From positions 124,001 through 188,000 of the forward strand of contig NZ_CANMLV010000001.1 in the NCBI RefSeq assembly GCF_947498825.1: a DNA stretch of 64,000 bases, read 5' to 3'. Source of the DNA: an uncultured Cedecea sp. Its GTDB lineage: Bacteria; Pseudomonadota; Gammaproteobacteria; Enterobacterales; Enterobacteriaceae. Each line of letters starts with the position of its first letter. The stretch's first letter is position 1. Under the pieces are notes generated by a model, which was not told the origin of the DNA, did no database searches, and saw nothing but the letters and a program-made list of their open reading frames with translations. Below are positions 9,109 through 17,308 of the stretch, one piece after another. The position numbers and the translations under genes were made by a program.

Positions 9109-9806
9109 TGGGTCTCCCTGTCGCTGAATCCTTGAAAGGTGGCAAAATCTTCCAACGCTATTCGGCTGGTACGAAATTGATTTACCGGAGCCTGACGATT
9201 GGCTCGGCCTAAAGCAATTCCGCACACCACTTTTTCATCGGCAGATAAAGACAATAGCCGGTGGATTGCTGAGCCATAGTGACTGAATGCGCCAATCACG
9301 CAACTGCTATAGCCCGTGCTTTCGGCCAGCATCAAGAAGCTCATAATAAACATGCCAAGATCCATAAAACATCCCGATCCCATCTCTTTGTCGATGGTCA
9401 CCACGATACCCACCGGGGCATCAAAAAAACGGTAATTTGCGGCAAACTGTTGTTTACGTGCGGTGATATCACGGCGTTGAATATTTAAGGCGCCATAAAG
9501 TGCGTAACCCGCTTCCCGCTGGCGCAGCTTCAGCTCGCCCGGCATTGGCTGAGGGAAATAGCTATAAGAGGCCGGTTCAGGCGGATTGTTGGCGCTAATA
9601 TCGCTAAGCGTTTTAACAAAGCCCCCCAAGGGTTCACCTGTCAACGCATGAAATTTGCCAGGCTGCAGGTTAGCGCTACTTGGAGCCGCCCGCGCAAGCG
9701 CTATCATTTTTTTTATTACGCTTTCCGGAACAGTCTCAGGTAAAAAATCGCGACACGAGTGGCGACTTAACAGCAACTGAGAAAAAGCGTGATGCTGGAT
9801 ATCCAT
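9105..9806 (-). CDS. Nitroreductase-family flavoprotein, first gene of biotin-linked operon
   Basis: A 233-residue protein of the FMN-dependent nitroreductase superfamily. The N-terminal FMN-phosphate region (SRHSCRDFLPETVPE), the APSSANLQPGKF segment and the C-terminal GIALGRANRQAPVN motif are visible. Family members carry out NAD(P)H-dependent reductions, but also unusual flavin chemistry such as desaturation or oxidation. It leads a three-gene unit (nitroreductase, acyl ligase, thiolase) with 4-base stop/start overlaps at both junctions, and it diverges from bioYMN across a BirA-like operator. A role in making or breaking a biotin-related acyl chain is inference from this context. Confidence 0.85.
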   Translation of the reverse strand: MDIQHHAFSQLLLSRHSCRDFLPETVPESVIKKMIALARAAPSSANLQPGKFHALTGEPLGGFVKTLSDISANNPPEPASYSYFPQPMPGELKLRQREAGYALYGALNIQRRDITARKQQFAANYRFFDAPVGIVVTIDKEMGSGCFMDLGMFIMSFLMLAESTGYSSCVIGAFSHYGSAIHRLLSLSADEKVVCGIALGRANRQAPVNQFRTSRIALEDFATFQGFSDRETQ

Positions 9807-9866
9807 AGACAGTCATTCTACTTAGTGGCCATAAAGCCGTTTGCCAGTTAAAAGGGAAAAAGCACG

Positions 9867-9899
9867 CCGTAAACCAAATGTTGATTTATTAGTTTACAA
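9867..9899. promoter_or_regulatory. Candidate BirA (biotin repressor) operator
   Basis: Half-sites CCGTAAACC (9867-9875) and AGTTTACAA (9891-9899) are separated by 15 bases. The E. coli bio operator is TTGTAAACC and GGTTTACAA around 16 bases, so the palindromic GTAAAC/GTTTAC cores match exactly and the spacing differs by one. It lies midway in the 239-bp gap between the divergent nitroreductase and bioY genes, overlapping a possible -35 (TTTACA at 9893). Holo-BirA binding here would repress both arms when biotin is plentiful. Confidence 0.75.
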
Positions 9900-10045
9900 C
9901 TATGTATGATTGTTTGCATACTTTTCTCTTGCCTGATGGGGAGAAGGCAAAGTGGCGTTTGGCTAACCGATTGTAGAGTAGCTGAATCATTCCTTGGTGA
10001 TGTTACGGATAATAAAAATATGATGTCAGATAAGAAGGTGTCGGA

Positions 10046-10594
10046 GTGAATACACGAGATATTGTTTTTATGGCTATGTTTGCCGCGTTAACCGCGGTAC
10101 TCGGTATTTTTCCACCGATTCAGTTACCGGCTATCGGTGTGCCAATTACGGCGCAAACCTTGGGCCCAATGCTCGCGGGAAGTATCCTTGGCGCGCGGCG
10201 CGGTGCGCTTTCTATGGTGCTTTTTGTTGTCCTGGTCAGCGTTGGGTTACCGTTGTTATCCGGTGGTCGGGGAGGTTTTGGGGTCTTTTTTGGCCCAAGC
10301 GGAGGTTATTTACTCGGGTGGATCTTCTGCGCCGCCGTGGTCGGTTGGCTGGTTGAGCGTTTTTGGCTGCGACTGAATTTTGCTATCGCCTTTGTTGCTA
10401 TCTGCGCTGGTGGAATAGGTGTTATCTATCTGATTGGTATTCCATGGAATGCTGCGGTATCCCACCTTCCGATCAAGGTCGTCGCCTTAAGCAGCACGCC
10501 ATTTCTAATTGGCGACATCATTAAAGTGACGATCGCCGTGGGGGTGACCCTCTCGGTTCGTCGGTCTTATCCCCTTATCAGCGCAAAGTCCTGA
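10046..10594 (+). CDS. bioY: Biotin-specific S-component BioY of an ECF transporter
   Basis: A 182-residue, six-helix membrane protein that binds biotin and delivers it with the BioM-BioN energizing module. Typical BioY features are the N-terminal FMAMFAALTAVLGIF helix, PITAQTLGPMLAG, the Gly-rich loop LLSGGRGGFGVFFGPSGGYLLGW, and the late helix around IGIPWNAA. The start is GTG at 10046, preceded by AAGGTG five bases upstream. It is the first gene of bioY-bioM-bioN-DUF1284. Most enteric bacteria, as I recall, take up biotin by the unrelated single-protein carrier YigM, so an ECF system here is notable. Confidence 0.92.
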   Translation: MNTRDIVFMAMFAALTAVLGIFPPIQLPAIGVPITAQTLGPMLAGSILGARRGALSMVLFVVLVSVGLPLLSGGRGGFGVFFGPSGGYLLGWIFCAAVVGWLVERFWLRLNFAIAFVAICAGGIGVIYLIGIPWNAAVSHLPIKVVALSSTPFLIGDIIKVTIAVGVTLSVRRSYPLISAKS

Positions 10595-10641
10595 AGACCG
10601 ATATTGGGTAAGAATAATGAACAACACGAGAAAGACAGGAT

Positions 10642-11307
10642 ATGTTTGAGTTTACTGAGGTTTCAGTAAAAAAAGACCAGCGCTTTTTACTGCAAAATAT
10701 ATCCACCAAAATCGATGAAAAGCGCGTTGGTATCATTGGATTAAATGGTTCAGGCAAAAGTACTTTTGCTAAATTACTTAATGGACTGGAGATACCGACC
10801 TCCGGGAATATCCACTTCAACGGTCAGCCAGATGTAAAGGCGCGTCGCCGCGAGGTGGGGTTTGTTTTTCAAAATCCAGACAATCAAATCGTCTATCCTG
10901 TCGTTGAGGAAGATCTCAGGTTTGGCCTGAAAAATCTGCGTTTATCTCAGACAGAAATGAACCAGCGCCTGGATGAGGTCGTTACGCGTTTCAAACTGGG
11001 GCCTCTGCTTAACCGTTTTGCCCATCAACTGAGCGGCGGGGAACGTCAAATGGTGGCTTTAGCGGGGGTCTTGGTTATGAAACCACGAGTCATTGTCTTT
11101 GACGAACCGACCACGCTTTTGGATCTGAAAAATAAACGCATGCTGATTGACGCTATTAATAGCCTTTCTCAGCAAGTCGTGATGATTACCCACGATTTGG
11201 AGCTACTGCGTCAGTTTAATCGGGTTATCCATATCGCCGGGGGCGGAATAAAGAACGATGGTTCGCCAGATAGCGTGCTTGATAGCTATATTGAGGAATA
11301 TGCGTGA
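10642..11307 (+). CDS. bioM: Biotin ECF transporter ATPase BioM
   Basis: A 221-residue ABC ATPase of the energy-coupling-factor type. All nucleotide-binding elements are present: Walker A GLNGSGKST, Q-loop FVFQNPDNQ, signature LSGGERQ, Walker B VIVFDEPTT and the His switch MITHDLEL. The PDNQ sequence after the Q-loop is characteristic of ECF ATPases, where it contacts the EcfT coupling helices. It starts 47 bp after bioY and its stop overlaps the bioN GTG start (GTGA). With a single ATPase gene it would act as a homodimer. Confidence 0.92.
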   Translation: MFEFTEVSVKKDQRFLLQNISTKIDEKRVGIIGLNGSGKSTFAKLLNGLEIPTSGNIHFNGQPDVKARRREVGFVFQNPDNQIVYPVVEEDLRFGLKNLRLSQTEMNQRLDEVVTRFKLGPLLNRFAHQLSGGERQMVALAGVLVMKPRVIVFDEPTTLLDLKNKRMLIDAINSLSQQVVMITHDLELLRQFNRVIHIAGGGIKNDGSPDSVLDSYIEEYA

Positions 11308-11912
11308 TATCCGATAGCTATCATCCAGGCAACAGCCCCGTTCATCGGGCGGCACCCGCCTTAAAAATCGTCGGCTTAGCCGTCTATTGTTCAGTGGTAT
11401 TTGTATTTGAACGCTGGGAGTGGTTAGCCGCTGCCAGCGCCCTTCTCTTACCTGGCTATTGGGCTGCCGGCTTAGGCTGGCGCCATCTTTTACAAGGGAT
11501 CAGGCCTGCAATACCTGTTCTGGCCGCAATATTTATTTTCCAGTGGCTAATAATCGACCTCTCGCTGGCGGTCTTTATTCTCATCCGTTTTGCCTGTCTT
11601 ATTCTGGCAGCCCATCTGGTGACCGCCACAACGCGGTCAAGCGAGTTTGTCGACGGTATCATGAGGCTGTTGCGCTCTGCGCCACGCTGGGTACCTGCGG
11701 CACAGATTGCGTTGGCTATCTCGCTTGCCTTGCGTTTTATTCCGATGATCCGCCTCCTTTTTGATGAAGTGCGCATGGCGCAACGTGCACGAGGTCTGGA
11801 CAAGAACTTACTCGCATTACTGGTTCCACTGATTGTCAGAACACTGAAGTCAGGTGACCAAATTTCTGAGGCTATTCGGGCTCGTTCTCCTGATCTCCAG
11901 GATTATAAATAA
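11304..11912 (+). CDS. bioN: Biotin ECF transporter transmembrane coupling protein BioN
   Basis: A 202-residue EcfT-type membrane protein linking the BioM ATPase to BioY. Hydrophobic helices fill residues 25-130. Two coupling-helix motifs follow: MAQRARG, canonical, and EAIRARS, in which the last Gly of the usual ARG is replaced by Ser. The start is GTG (11304) overlapping the bioM stop; the stop is directly followed by the next gene's ATG. The family's second motif normally tolerates little change, so the Ser is worth noting, but the protein otherwise looks complete. Confidence 0.9.
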   Translation: MISDSYHPGNSPVHRAAPALKIVGLAVYCSVVFVFERWEWLAAASALLLPGYWAAGLGWRHLLQGIRPAIPVLAAIFIFQWLIIDLSLAVFILIRFACLILAAHLVTATTRSSEFVDGIMRLLRSAPRWVPAAQIALAISLALRFIPMIRLLFDEVRMAQRARGLDKNLLALLVPLIVRTLKSGDQISEAIRARSPDLQDYK

Positions 11913-12383
11913 ATGACAATTCGACTGCGTGGCCATCATTTACTTTGCCTTTTAACCTATAAAGGAAACGGCTACACCCCAGACTTTTCGCTTAACTTTA
12001 ATCGTATTATACGCAGACTGTCGCGCGGAGAAGACGCGGTGATTGTAGAGGGGGCCGATGATGTTTGTCAGCCCATGCTCTGCCAGCCTGATTTTCACTG
12101 CGCGGACGATCATTCCCGTGAAATTGACAGTCAGGCATTGGCCGATATAGGCCACCTGTTAAATAAGGATCTCAGCCCGGGACAACGGATTGTATTTGAT
12201 GCTGATAATGTCAAACGTCTGCGCGGGGCCTTTTTATCCGGAGAGATACGCACAGCCTGTCAGTCCTGTAGCTGGTTGGCGTACTGTAATGAAATCGCTG
12301 AAAATGATTTTCGTCAGACACGACTTAAACCCCATACTTTTGAACATGATAAACAGGTCATTGCCGTCAGTCAGCAGCTATAG
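11913..12383 (+). CDS. Cys-rich DUF1284 family protein in the bio operon
   Basis: A 156-residue soluble protein beginning TIRLRGHHLLCLLTYKGNGY, the hallmark of DUF1284. It holds Cys residues at the N-terminal HHLLC, in DVCQPMLCQPDFHC, and in a C-terminal ACQSCSWLAYC cluster, a pattern that suggests metal or Fe-S binding, though none is shown. The ATG directly abuts the bioN stop (TAAATG), so it is co-transcribed with the biotin transporter. No activity is known to me; an accessory role in biotin uptake or sulfur supply is only inferred from position. Confidence 0.8.
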   Translation: MTIRLRGHHLLCLLTYKGNGYTPDFSLNFNRIIRRLSRGEDAVIVEGADDVCQPMLCQPDFHCADDHSREIDSQALADIGHLLNKDLSPGQRIVFDADNVKRLRGAFLSGEIRTACQSCSWLAYCNEIAENDFRQTRLKPHTFEHDKQVIAVSQQL

Positions 12384-12411
12384 CGTTGACTGAAAAAAGT
12401 GCAATCGCAGG

Positions 12412-13314
12412 TCATCTGTTGTCGATCCTGCTTTGCAAGAAATCAATAAATGCCCGCACTTTTTCTGGCACATGGCGTGTATTCGGGTAGAGCGCGTAAA
12501 TGCCTTGTCGGGGAAAAAGATGGTCCGGGAGTAACCGAATTAAATGTCCCTTGGCCACCTCATCTTTTACCAGCCAGTCGGGTAAAATCGCGACACCTGC
12601 GCCTTCCTGAGCAAAAGCCAGCAAGGAAGAGGCACTGTCGGCCATAATCATGGCGGGATTATGGGCGCTAAAAAAGACATTCTCCCCTGCTGGCGTGACA
12701 ACTTGCCAGTTCAATGGCGTGGATAAACGACTGTGAGCAATCCATTTCACCCTGGCAAGCTGGGCCAGATCCGCGACATTCTGCTCCGCCAACGTATTCA
12801 AATAGTCGGGCGACGCAACCGGATAAATATCAAACTGGTCAATGAGTCGGGCGTGGTGACTGGAATCGGCAAGCTGGCCAAGCCGTATCGCGATATCAAA
12901 ACGGCCGGAAATAAGACAGTCATTTTGGGATGACGAGAGATGGTGTATTCGCAACTGCGGATGCCGGACACTGAAGGCTGCCAGCGCTGGCACAACAACG
13001 CGCACACCATATTCCGATGTTGTCGTAATTCTGAGTGAACCACTTAACCCGGAGTGTTCGCCGCGAACATCGTTCAGAATATATTCTGCCTCCTGAAGGA
13101 GCCGCAGACAGTGCTGGTAAAATCTTTCACCGGTATCCGTCGCTGAAACCTGCCGGGTGCTTCTGGAAAGTAATGAAACACCTAACTCTTTTTCCAGCAC
13201 TTTAATATTAGCGCTGACGACCGCTTTAGTCAGACCCAGCGTCCGGGCGGCGTCGGTAAAACTTCCGGCCTCAACCACTGCAATATAGATGGCTGCGCGT
13301 TGCATATTAAACAT
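12412..13314 (-). CDS. LysR-family transcriptional regulator
   Basis: A 300-residue regulator with an N-terminal winged helix-turn-helix (about residues 4-63, SFTDAARTLGLTKAVVSANIKVLEKELG-type) and a C-terminal effector-binding domain. The recognition helix reads TKAVVSANI. It is transcribed away from an MFS efflux gene across a 125-bp gap, the standard layout in which a LysR protein controls the divergent pump and itself. The effector is unknown. It ends 28 bp from the convergent DUF1284 gene. Confidence 0.88.
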   Translation of the reverse strand: MFNMQRAAIYIAVVEAGSFTDAARTLGLTKAVVSANIKVLEKELGVSLLSRSTRQVSATDTGERFYQHCLRLLQEAEYILNDVRGEHSGLSGSLRITTTSEYGVRVVVPALAAFSVRHPQLRIHHLSSSQNDCLISGRFDIAIRLGQLADSSHHARLIDQFDIYPVASPDYLNTLAEQNVADLAQLARVKWIAHSRLSTPLNWQVVTPAGENVFFSAHNPAMIMADSASSLLAFAQEGAGVAILPDWLVKDEVAKGHLIRLLPDHLFPRQGIYALYPNTRHVPEKVRAFIDFLQSRIDNR

Positions 13315-13439
13315 TTTTAGTGCTCTTTGGCGTGACCATTGTCAATTTATTTTTGACAGTATAACAACGGAGAAGACATTTATCCCGATTTCCGCAACCC
13401 ATATACTTCTCGACTTGTGATGTCCTTTTCGAGAACAGA

Positions 13440-14819
13440 ATGAATTATCGTGCGCGCGTTACCCTCGTTTATCTGCTGGGATTTTTTATTGATTTGGTAA
13501 ACATGTTTATCGCCAACGTCGCTTATCCTGATATTGCACGACGTTTTGATGCCACTGTCAGCGAGGTAGCATGGATCAGTAATAGCTATATCCTGGGCCT
13601 GACGCTTGTCATCCCCCTCAGCAGCTGGCTGGCAAAACGTATTGGTGCTAAACGTCTTTTCATCTTCTCCCTGCTTATTTTCATTGCTGGCACCTGCGGC
13701 GTTGGGGCGTCATCATCAATTTCACAACTTATTGCCTGGCGCTGGATACAGGGCGTGGGTGGCGGATTGCTTATTCCTGTCGGCCAGACAATGACCTATG
13801 CGCTCTATCAGAGTCATGAACGTGCCAGGCTCTCTTCGGTTGTCATGCTGATTGCCCTGCTGGCACCGGCATTGTCCCCCACAGTGGGCGGATTTCTGGT
13901 CGACAGCCTCAGCTGGCGTTGGGTCTTTCTGGCAAGTCTGCCGTTGGCAGTTTTCACCCTGATACTGGCCGGTCTCTGGCTCAAAACGGATGTACAGGAG
14001 GGGAAGCGCGAGCGATTAGATCTGTTGGGTTTAATCAGTGGCTGCACGGCATTGACCCTGATATTACTGGGGCTGACATATCTGGGTGAACCCCGTCATC
14101 TTTTTCATGGCGCCTTGATACTGACCGCTGGCATATTTTGCCTGGCAGGTTATATATGGCATGCCCTGAAAAAAAACAATCCATTGCTCAATCTGCGCCC
14201 GGTCAGGGACCCACTCCTGCATATCTCTATGGTGATCTATCAGTTTGTACCGGGGGTATTTACCGGGGTGAGTATGCTCAGCATGCTCTATTTGCAGAAT
14301 CAGCTCGACCTGCGGGCAAGCGTTGTCGGCGCGATGATGCTGCCATGGTCCCTGGCCTCTTTCGCAGCGATCGCTATAACAGGGAAAAAGTTCAACATCT
14401 GGGGACCTCGCCCCCTGTTTATAACGGGTTGCCTGGTTAACGCGTGCGGTATCGGTCTGCTGGCTCTGACGGGCCACTCTATGGATGTGATAATCTGTGT
14501 CCTGGCGTTCACGCTGATGGGTTTTGGCAGCAGCTTATGCAGCAGCGCAACGCAAAGTTCAGCCTTCATTCAGATAGCAGACAGTGAGCTGGCGGATGCC
14601 AGCGCACTGTGGAACATTAATCGCCAGCTTAGTTTCTGCCTGGGTATTACTCTGCTCAATCTTCTGTTTAATCTCATCGCCAATACTGGCCTGCCCCCAG
14701 AGCAGGCTTATCCTCTTTGTTTTATATTGGCAGCATGCAGCGCCGTTATTCCCGTACTGTACAGTTATCGGCTTAATAATCAACGTGTTATATCTCTCAT
14801 TAATCAGGAGCAAAAATGA
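13440..14819 (+). CDS. MFS multidrug efflux transporter, DHA2-like
   Basis: A 459-residue inner-membrane drug/H+ antiporter. The DHA2 features include DLVNMFIANVAYPDIARRF in TM1 (motif D1-like), WISNSYILGLTLVIPLSSWLAKRIGAKRLF (motif A region) and WRWIQGVGGGLLIPVG (motif B, Arg and Gly-rich). It also has SPTVGGFLVDSLSWRWVF (motif C region). It is controlled presumably by the divergent LysR gene and overlaps the following NTF2-like gene by 4 bases (ATGA). Substrate not predictable. Confidence 0.87.
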   Translation: MNYRARVTLVYLLGFFIDLVNMFIANVAYPDIARRFDATVSEVAWISNSYILGLTLVIPLSSWLAKRIGAKRLFIFSLLIFIAGTCGVGASSSISQLIAWRWIQGVGGGLLIPVGQTMTYALYQSHERARLSSVVMLIALLAPALSPTVGGFLVDSLSWRWVFLASLPLAVFTLILAGLWLKTDVQEGKRERLDLLGLISGCTALTLILLGLTYLGEPRHLFHGALILTAGIFCLAGYIWHALKKNNPLLNLRPVRDPLLHISMVIYQFVPGVFTGVSMLSMLYLQNQLDLRASVVGAMMLPWSLASFAAIAITGKKFNIWGPRPLFITGCLVNACGIGLLALTGHSMDVIICVLAFTLMGFGSSLCSSATQSSAFIQIADSELADASALWNINRQLSFCLGITLLNLLFNLIANTGLPPEQAYPLCFILAACSAVIPVLYSYRLNNQRVISLINQEQK

Positions 14820-15211
14820 ATCGTTATTTTAAAGAAGTGCTGGATGCCCATGTATCGATCCAGAACTGGTTAGGCAATGCTGATGCGCATGATGATATCT
14901 GTGAAAATTTATTGTCACGCTTCAGCCCTGAGTTCTCGATGGTGACACCGGGTGGCGCTTTGCTCGATTTTGCCGCATTAAAGGCTTTTTTCCGTACTCA
15001 GCGTGGTACCCGTCAGGGCCTGAATATTGAAATCAACGATATGCAAGTTATTGTTGAAAATGAAAAGGGGGCCACTGTCACCTATCAAGAATTACAGCAA
15101 TTGCCCGGACAGGAAGCAACACGCCGTTTTTCAACTGTTGTGTTTGAATGTAACCATGATGGTCATGCTATCTGGCGGCATCTCCACGAGACGTCTCTGC
15201 CTCAAACCTAA
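14816..15211 (+). CDS. SnoaL/NTF2-like small protein coupled to the efflux gene
   Basis: A 131-residue protein with the alpha+beta pattern of NTF2-like/DUF4440 proteins: an N-terminal amphipathic helix, a middle segment EFSMVTPGGALLDFAALKAFF, and C-terminal strands ending WRHLHETSLP. This fold hosts small-molecule binding or isomerase/hydrolase activities. The ATG overlaps the transporter stop, which indicates translational coupling. It may bind or modify the substrate of the pump or serve as a stress protein. Family placement is by pattern, not by a diagnostic residue. Confidence 0.65.
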   Translation: MNRYFKEVLDAHVSIQNWLGNADAHDDICENLLSRFSPEFSMVTPGGALLDFAALKAFFRTQRGTRQGLNIEINDMQVIVENEKGATVTYQELQQLPGQEATRRFSTVVFECNHDGHAIWRHLHETSLPQT

Positions 15212-15369
15212 CCCCTTTCCGTACGGAGAACAAGCCAGGAACTTTCCTATGTTTTATAATAAAATCAATTATATAAAAAACCATACACTTGATAATGTTT
15301 TTAAATCGGTTAAGATCGTTGCTTAGCATTGTTGCGAATATCTAAGGACAAGAGAGTAAACAGGAGAAT

Positions 15370-15771
15370 ATGATGAAATACACTCTGACATTGCTGGCGG
15401 CTGGTTTGTTGGTTGCTATCTCTACTTTTTCTGCACAGGCTCACCCTCAAAACTTCGCTGGCTGTGAAGCTAAACGGCAGAACATTGAACGACAATTGAA
15501 TTATGCCCGTATGTACAATAACAGCTATCGTGTAGCGGGTTTGGAAAGAGCTCTGGCTAAAGTTAACACTTACTGTACCGATGAAGGATTGTTTACCCAA
15601 CAAAAATACAATGTATTAAAAAAAGAAAGAAAAGTTGAGGAACGCCGCTATGAGCTGGCAGAGGCCCAGGCGACTGGTCGTACGGATAAGATCATGAAAA
15701 AACAGTGGAAACTCGACAAGGCACAGGCTGAGCTGAATGAAGCCAGAAGCATGCTGATGGCTGACAGATAA
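15370..15771 (+). CDS. DUF1090 family periplasmic protein (YqjC-like)
   Basis: A 133-residue exported protein: signal peptide about residues 1-25 (LLAAGLLVAISTFSAQA), then a mature helical, charged protein with two Cys (FAGCEAKRQNIERQL and NTYCTDEG) that could form a disulfide. The C-terminal half is an uninterrupted Lys/Glu/Ala-rich helix, likely coiled coil. The pattern matches E. coli YqjC (DUF1090), of unknown function. It has a good ribosome site (CAGGAG). ATG codons at 15370 and 15373 are adjacent. Confidence 0.82.
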   Translation: MMKYTLTLLAAGLLVAISTFSAQAHPQNFAGCEAKRQNIERQLNYARMYNNSYRVAGLERALAKVNTYCTDEGLFTQQKYNVLKKERKVEERRYELAEAQATGRTDKIMKKQWKLDKAQAELNEARSMLMADR

Positions 15772-15801
15772 GGTGTCATCCTGGCACCAGAAATAAAAAA
15801 T

Positions 15802-15824
15802 CCGCCGTATACTGAATACGGCGG
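15802..15824 (-). terminator. Rho-independent terminator of dcuC
   Basis: Perfect 9-bp stem CCGCCGTAT / ATACGGCGG with a 5-base loop, followed on the minus strand by a T-run. It lies 36 bp past the dcuC stop. It may also end readthrough from the DUF1090 gene, although no T-tract follows on the plus strand. Confidence 0.88.
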
Positions 15825-15859
15825 CACTATCACCGCTGAAGGTGATTTACGTCAACCGC

Positions 15860-17308
15860 TTAGGGTACGGCAGGCGCAGTCTGTTGTTGGGCAACCTGTT
15901 CAGGGGTATGTTCCGGCACCATAACATGAGACGCGATAATGACGGCCAGCAAACCAACAATCATCGGTACCGATGTCCGTTTAACAACTTCAAAAGGTGA
16001 CAGTTTTGCCATGCCCGAGGTCGCGACCACAACACCAGATACCGGCGACATGGAACGACCAAGGTTAGATGCCTGCAACATGGGGATAACCAAATAAGCA
16101 GGATTAATTCCCATCTGATCCGCCAGTTTAGGAATAAATTCAACGAAGGCATAGAAAGGCGCATTACCCGATCCGGTCGCGATAGCAGCCAGCATGGTCA
16201 CGATGACCAGTACCAGCATCATCACAATGATGCCACCGCCGGAGCTTTCAGCTAAGTGAATTAACCCGGAAATAAAGCCAATCGTATTTAAACCTTGAGC
16301 AAATAAGCCCGCAGCGACTAACAGCATCACCACGGAGTAGAAGGCCTCCCCCATTGCTTTATAAGCAGAGTCCAGCCCGTCAAATACTGTCTTAGCGTTA
16401 AAAGTGCGAATAAATTCAATCAGCGCAGTTAAAACCATGCAAATAATAAGGATAGTGATGATATTCAGATTTGGAATAATGCGTTCAGTTAAGGGTAGCG
16501 TCATTTTCCCAGAGAAAACTAGCACGCCGATAATCGGCAAAAAGGGCAGAATAAAATAGAACACCGGTACTTTGGTCACTATCTTTGAGACATCGAGCTT
16601 CTCGCTGACCACACCTTCTTTCTTATCTAAATAGCGTTGCCAGAAGAAATGGGCGACGGCGATGGCCAGAATAGCAATGACTGAAATGGGTAATGTGGTA
16701 TGAAACGCAAATTCAATCAGTTTTTCTCCGCCCATTTTTGACGCTTCTGCCGCGACAATAACATCACCGGAAGTAGGAGACAGAATAATGGCTGCGGGTG
16801 AAGCACAAATAGCCGTTGCTGCACCACGGCTAATACCGACGTTAACCATAATGGGGAATAATGTTGCCATCAGTAATACGCCAAGACCGGCTGCTGATGA
16901 AACGGCTAAAGACATTAAACAAGCCAGAAAGTAAGCAGCAATCATCAGGATATAGGGTGAGTTAATATATCTAAGCGGATGAGAAGCCAGCTTCACCACC
17001 ATATCATTCGCGCCGATATGGGACATATATGCGGCGAAACCGCATAAAATCATGATCATCATACCGAGATCAGCGGCGCGAGAAGTCAATAGAATTTTAA
17101 TATATTCAAAGACATCCAGAAACAAGAAACCCGTAGCATCTTTTTCTGCGACAATCGGGCGACCTAAGCTGATACTTATCAGTAACAAAGCAACGCCACT
17201 CACCATCAGGACGCCAGTCGCCGAATAGCCTTTCATAATATAGTAGCCGACGGCAATTGCGGCGACCGCACCGATCAATAAATTGACGGTATAAGAAACT
17301 TCCACCAT
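15860..17308 (-). CDS. dcuC: Anaerobic C4-dicarboxylate transporter DcuC
   Basis: A 482-residue inner-membrane carrier, about 12 helices, that exports succinate and exchanges C4-dicarboxylates during anaerobic fermentation. Recognised from the conserved segments VEYIKILL-like, GMMIMILCGFAAYMSHIGANDMVVK (split), AICASPAAIILSPTSGDV and IATGSGNAPFYAFVE, which match E. coli DcuC (461). The closely related DcuD is an alternative. The C-terminal tail (PEHTPEQVAQQQTAPAVP) is longer than in E. coli. A possible FNR site lies upstream, consistent with anaerobic induction. Confidence 0.9.
   Translation of the reverse strand: MVEVSYTVNLLIGAVAAIAVGYYIMKGYSATGVLMVSGVALLLISISLGRPIVAEKDATGFLFLDVFEYIKILLTSRAADLGMMIMILCGFAAYMSHIGANDMVVKLASHPLRYINSPYILMIAAYFLACLMSLAVSSAAGLGVLLMATLFPIMVNVGISRGAATAICASPAAIILSPTSGDVIVAAEASKMGGEKLIEFAFHTTLPISVIAILAIAVAHFFWQRYLDKKEGVVSEKLDVSKIVTKVPVFYFILPFLPIIGVLVFSGKMTLPLTERIIPNLNIITILIICMVLTALIEFIRTFNAKTVFDGLDSAYKAMGEAFYSVVMLLVAAGLFAQGLNTIGFISGLIHLAESSGGGIIVMMLVLVIVTMLAAIATGSGNAPFYAFVEFIPKLADQMGINPAYLVIPMLQASNLGRSMSPVSGVVVATSGMAKLSPFEVVKRTSVPMIVGLLAVIIASHVMVPEHTPEQVAQQQTAPAVP

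Noticed and set aside
9109-9225. Upstream extension of the acyl ligase reading frame
   Set aside because: It lies wholly inside the nitroreductase gene in another frame and reads as non-protein-like sequence; the GTG overlapping the nitroreductase stop is a better start.
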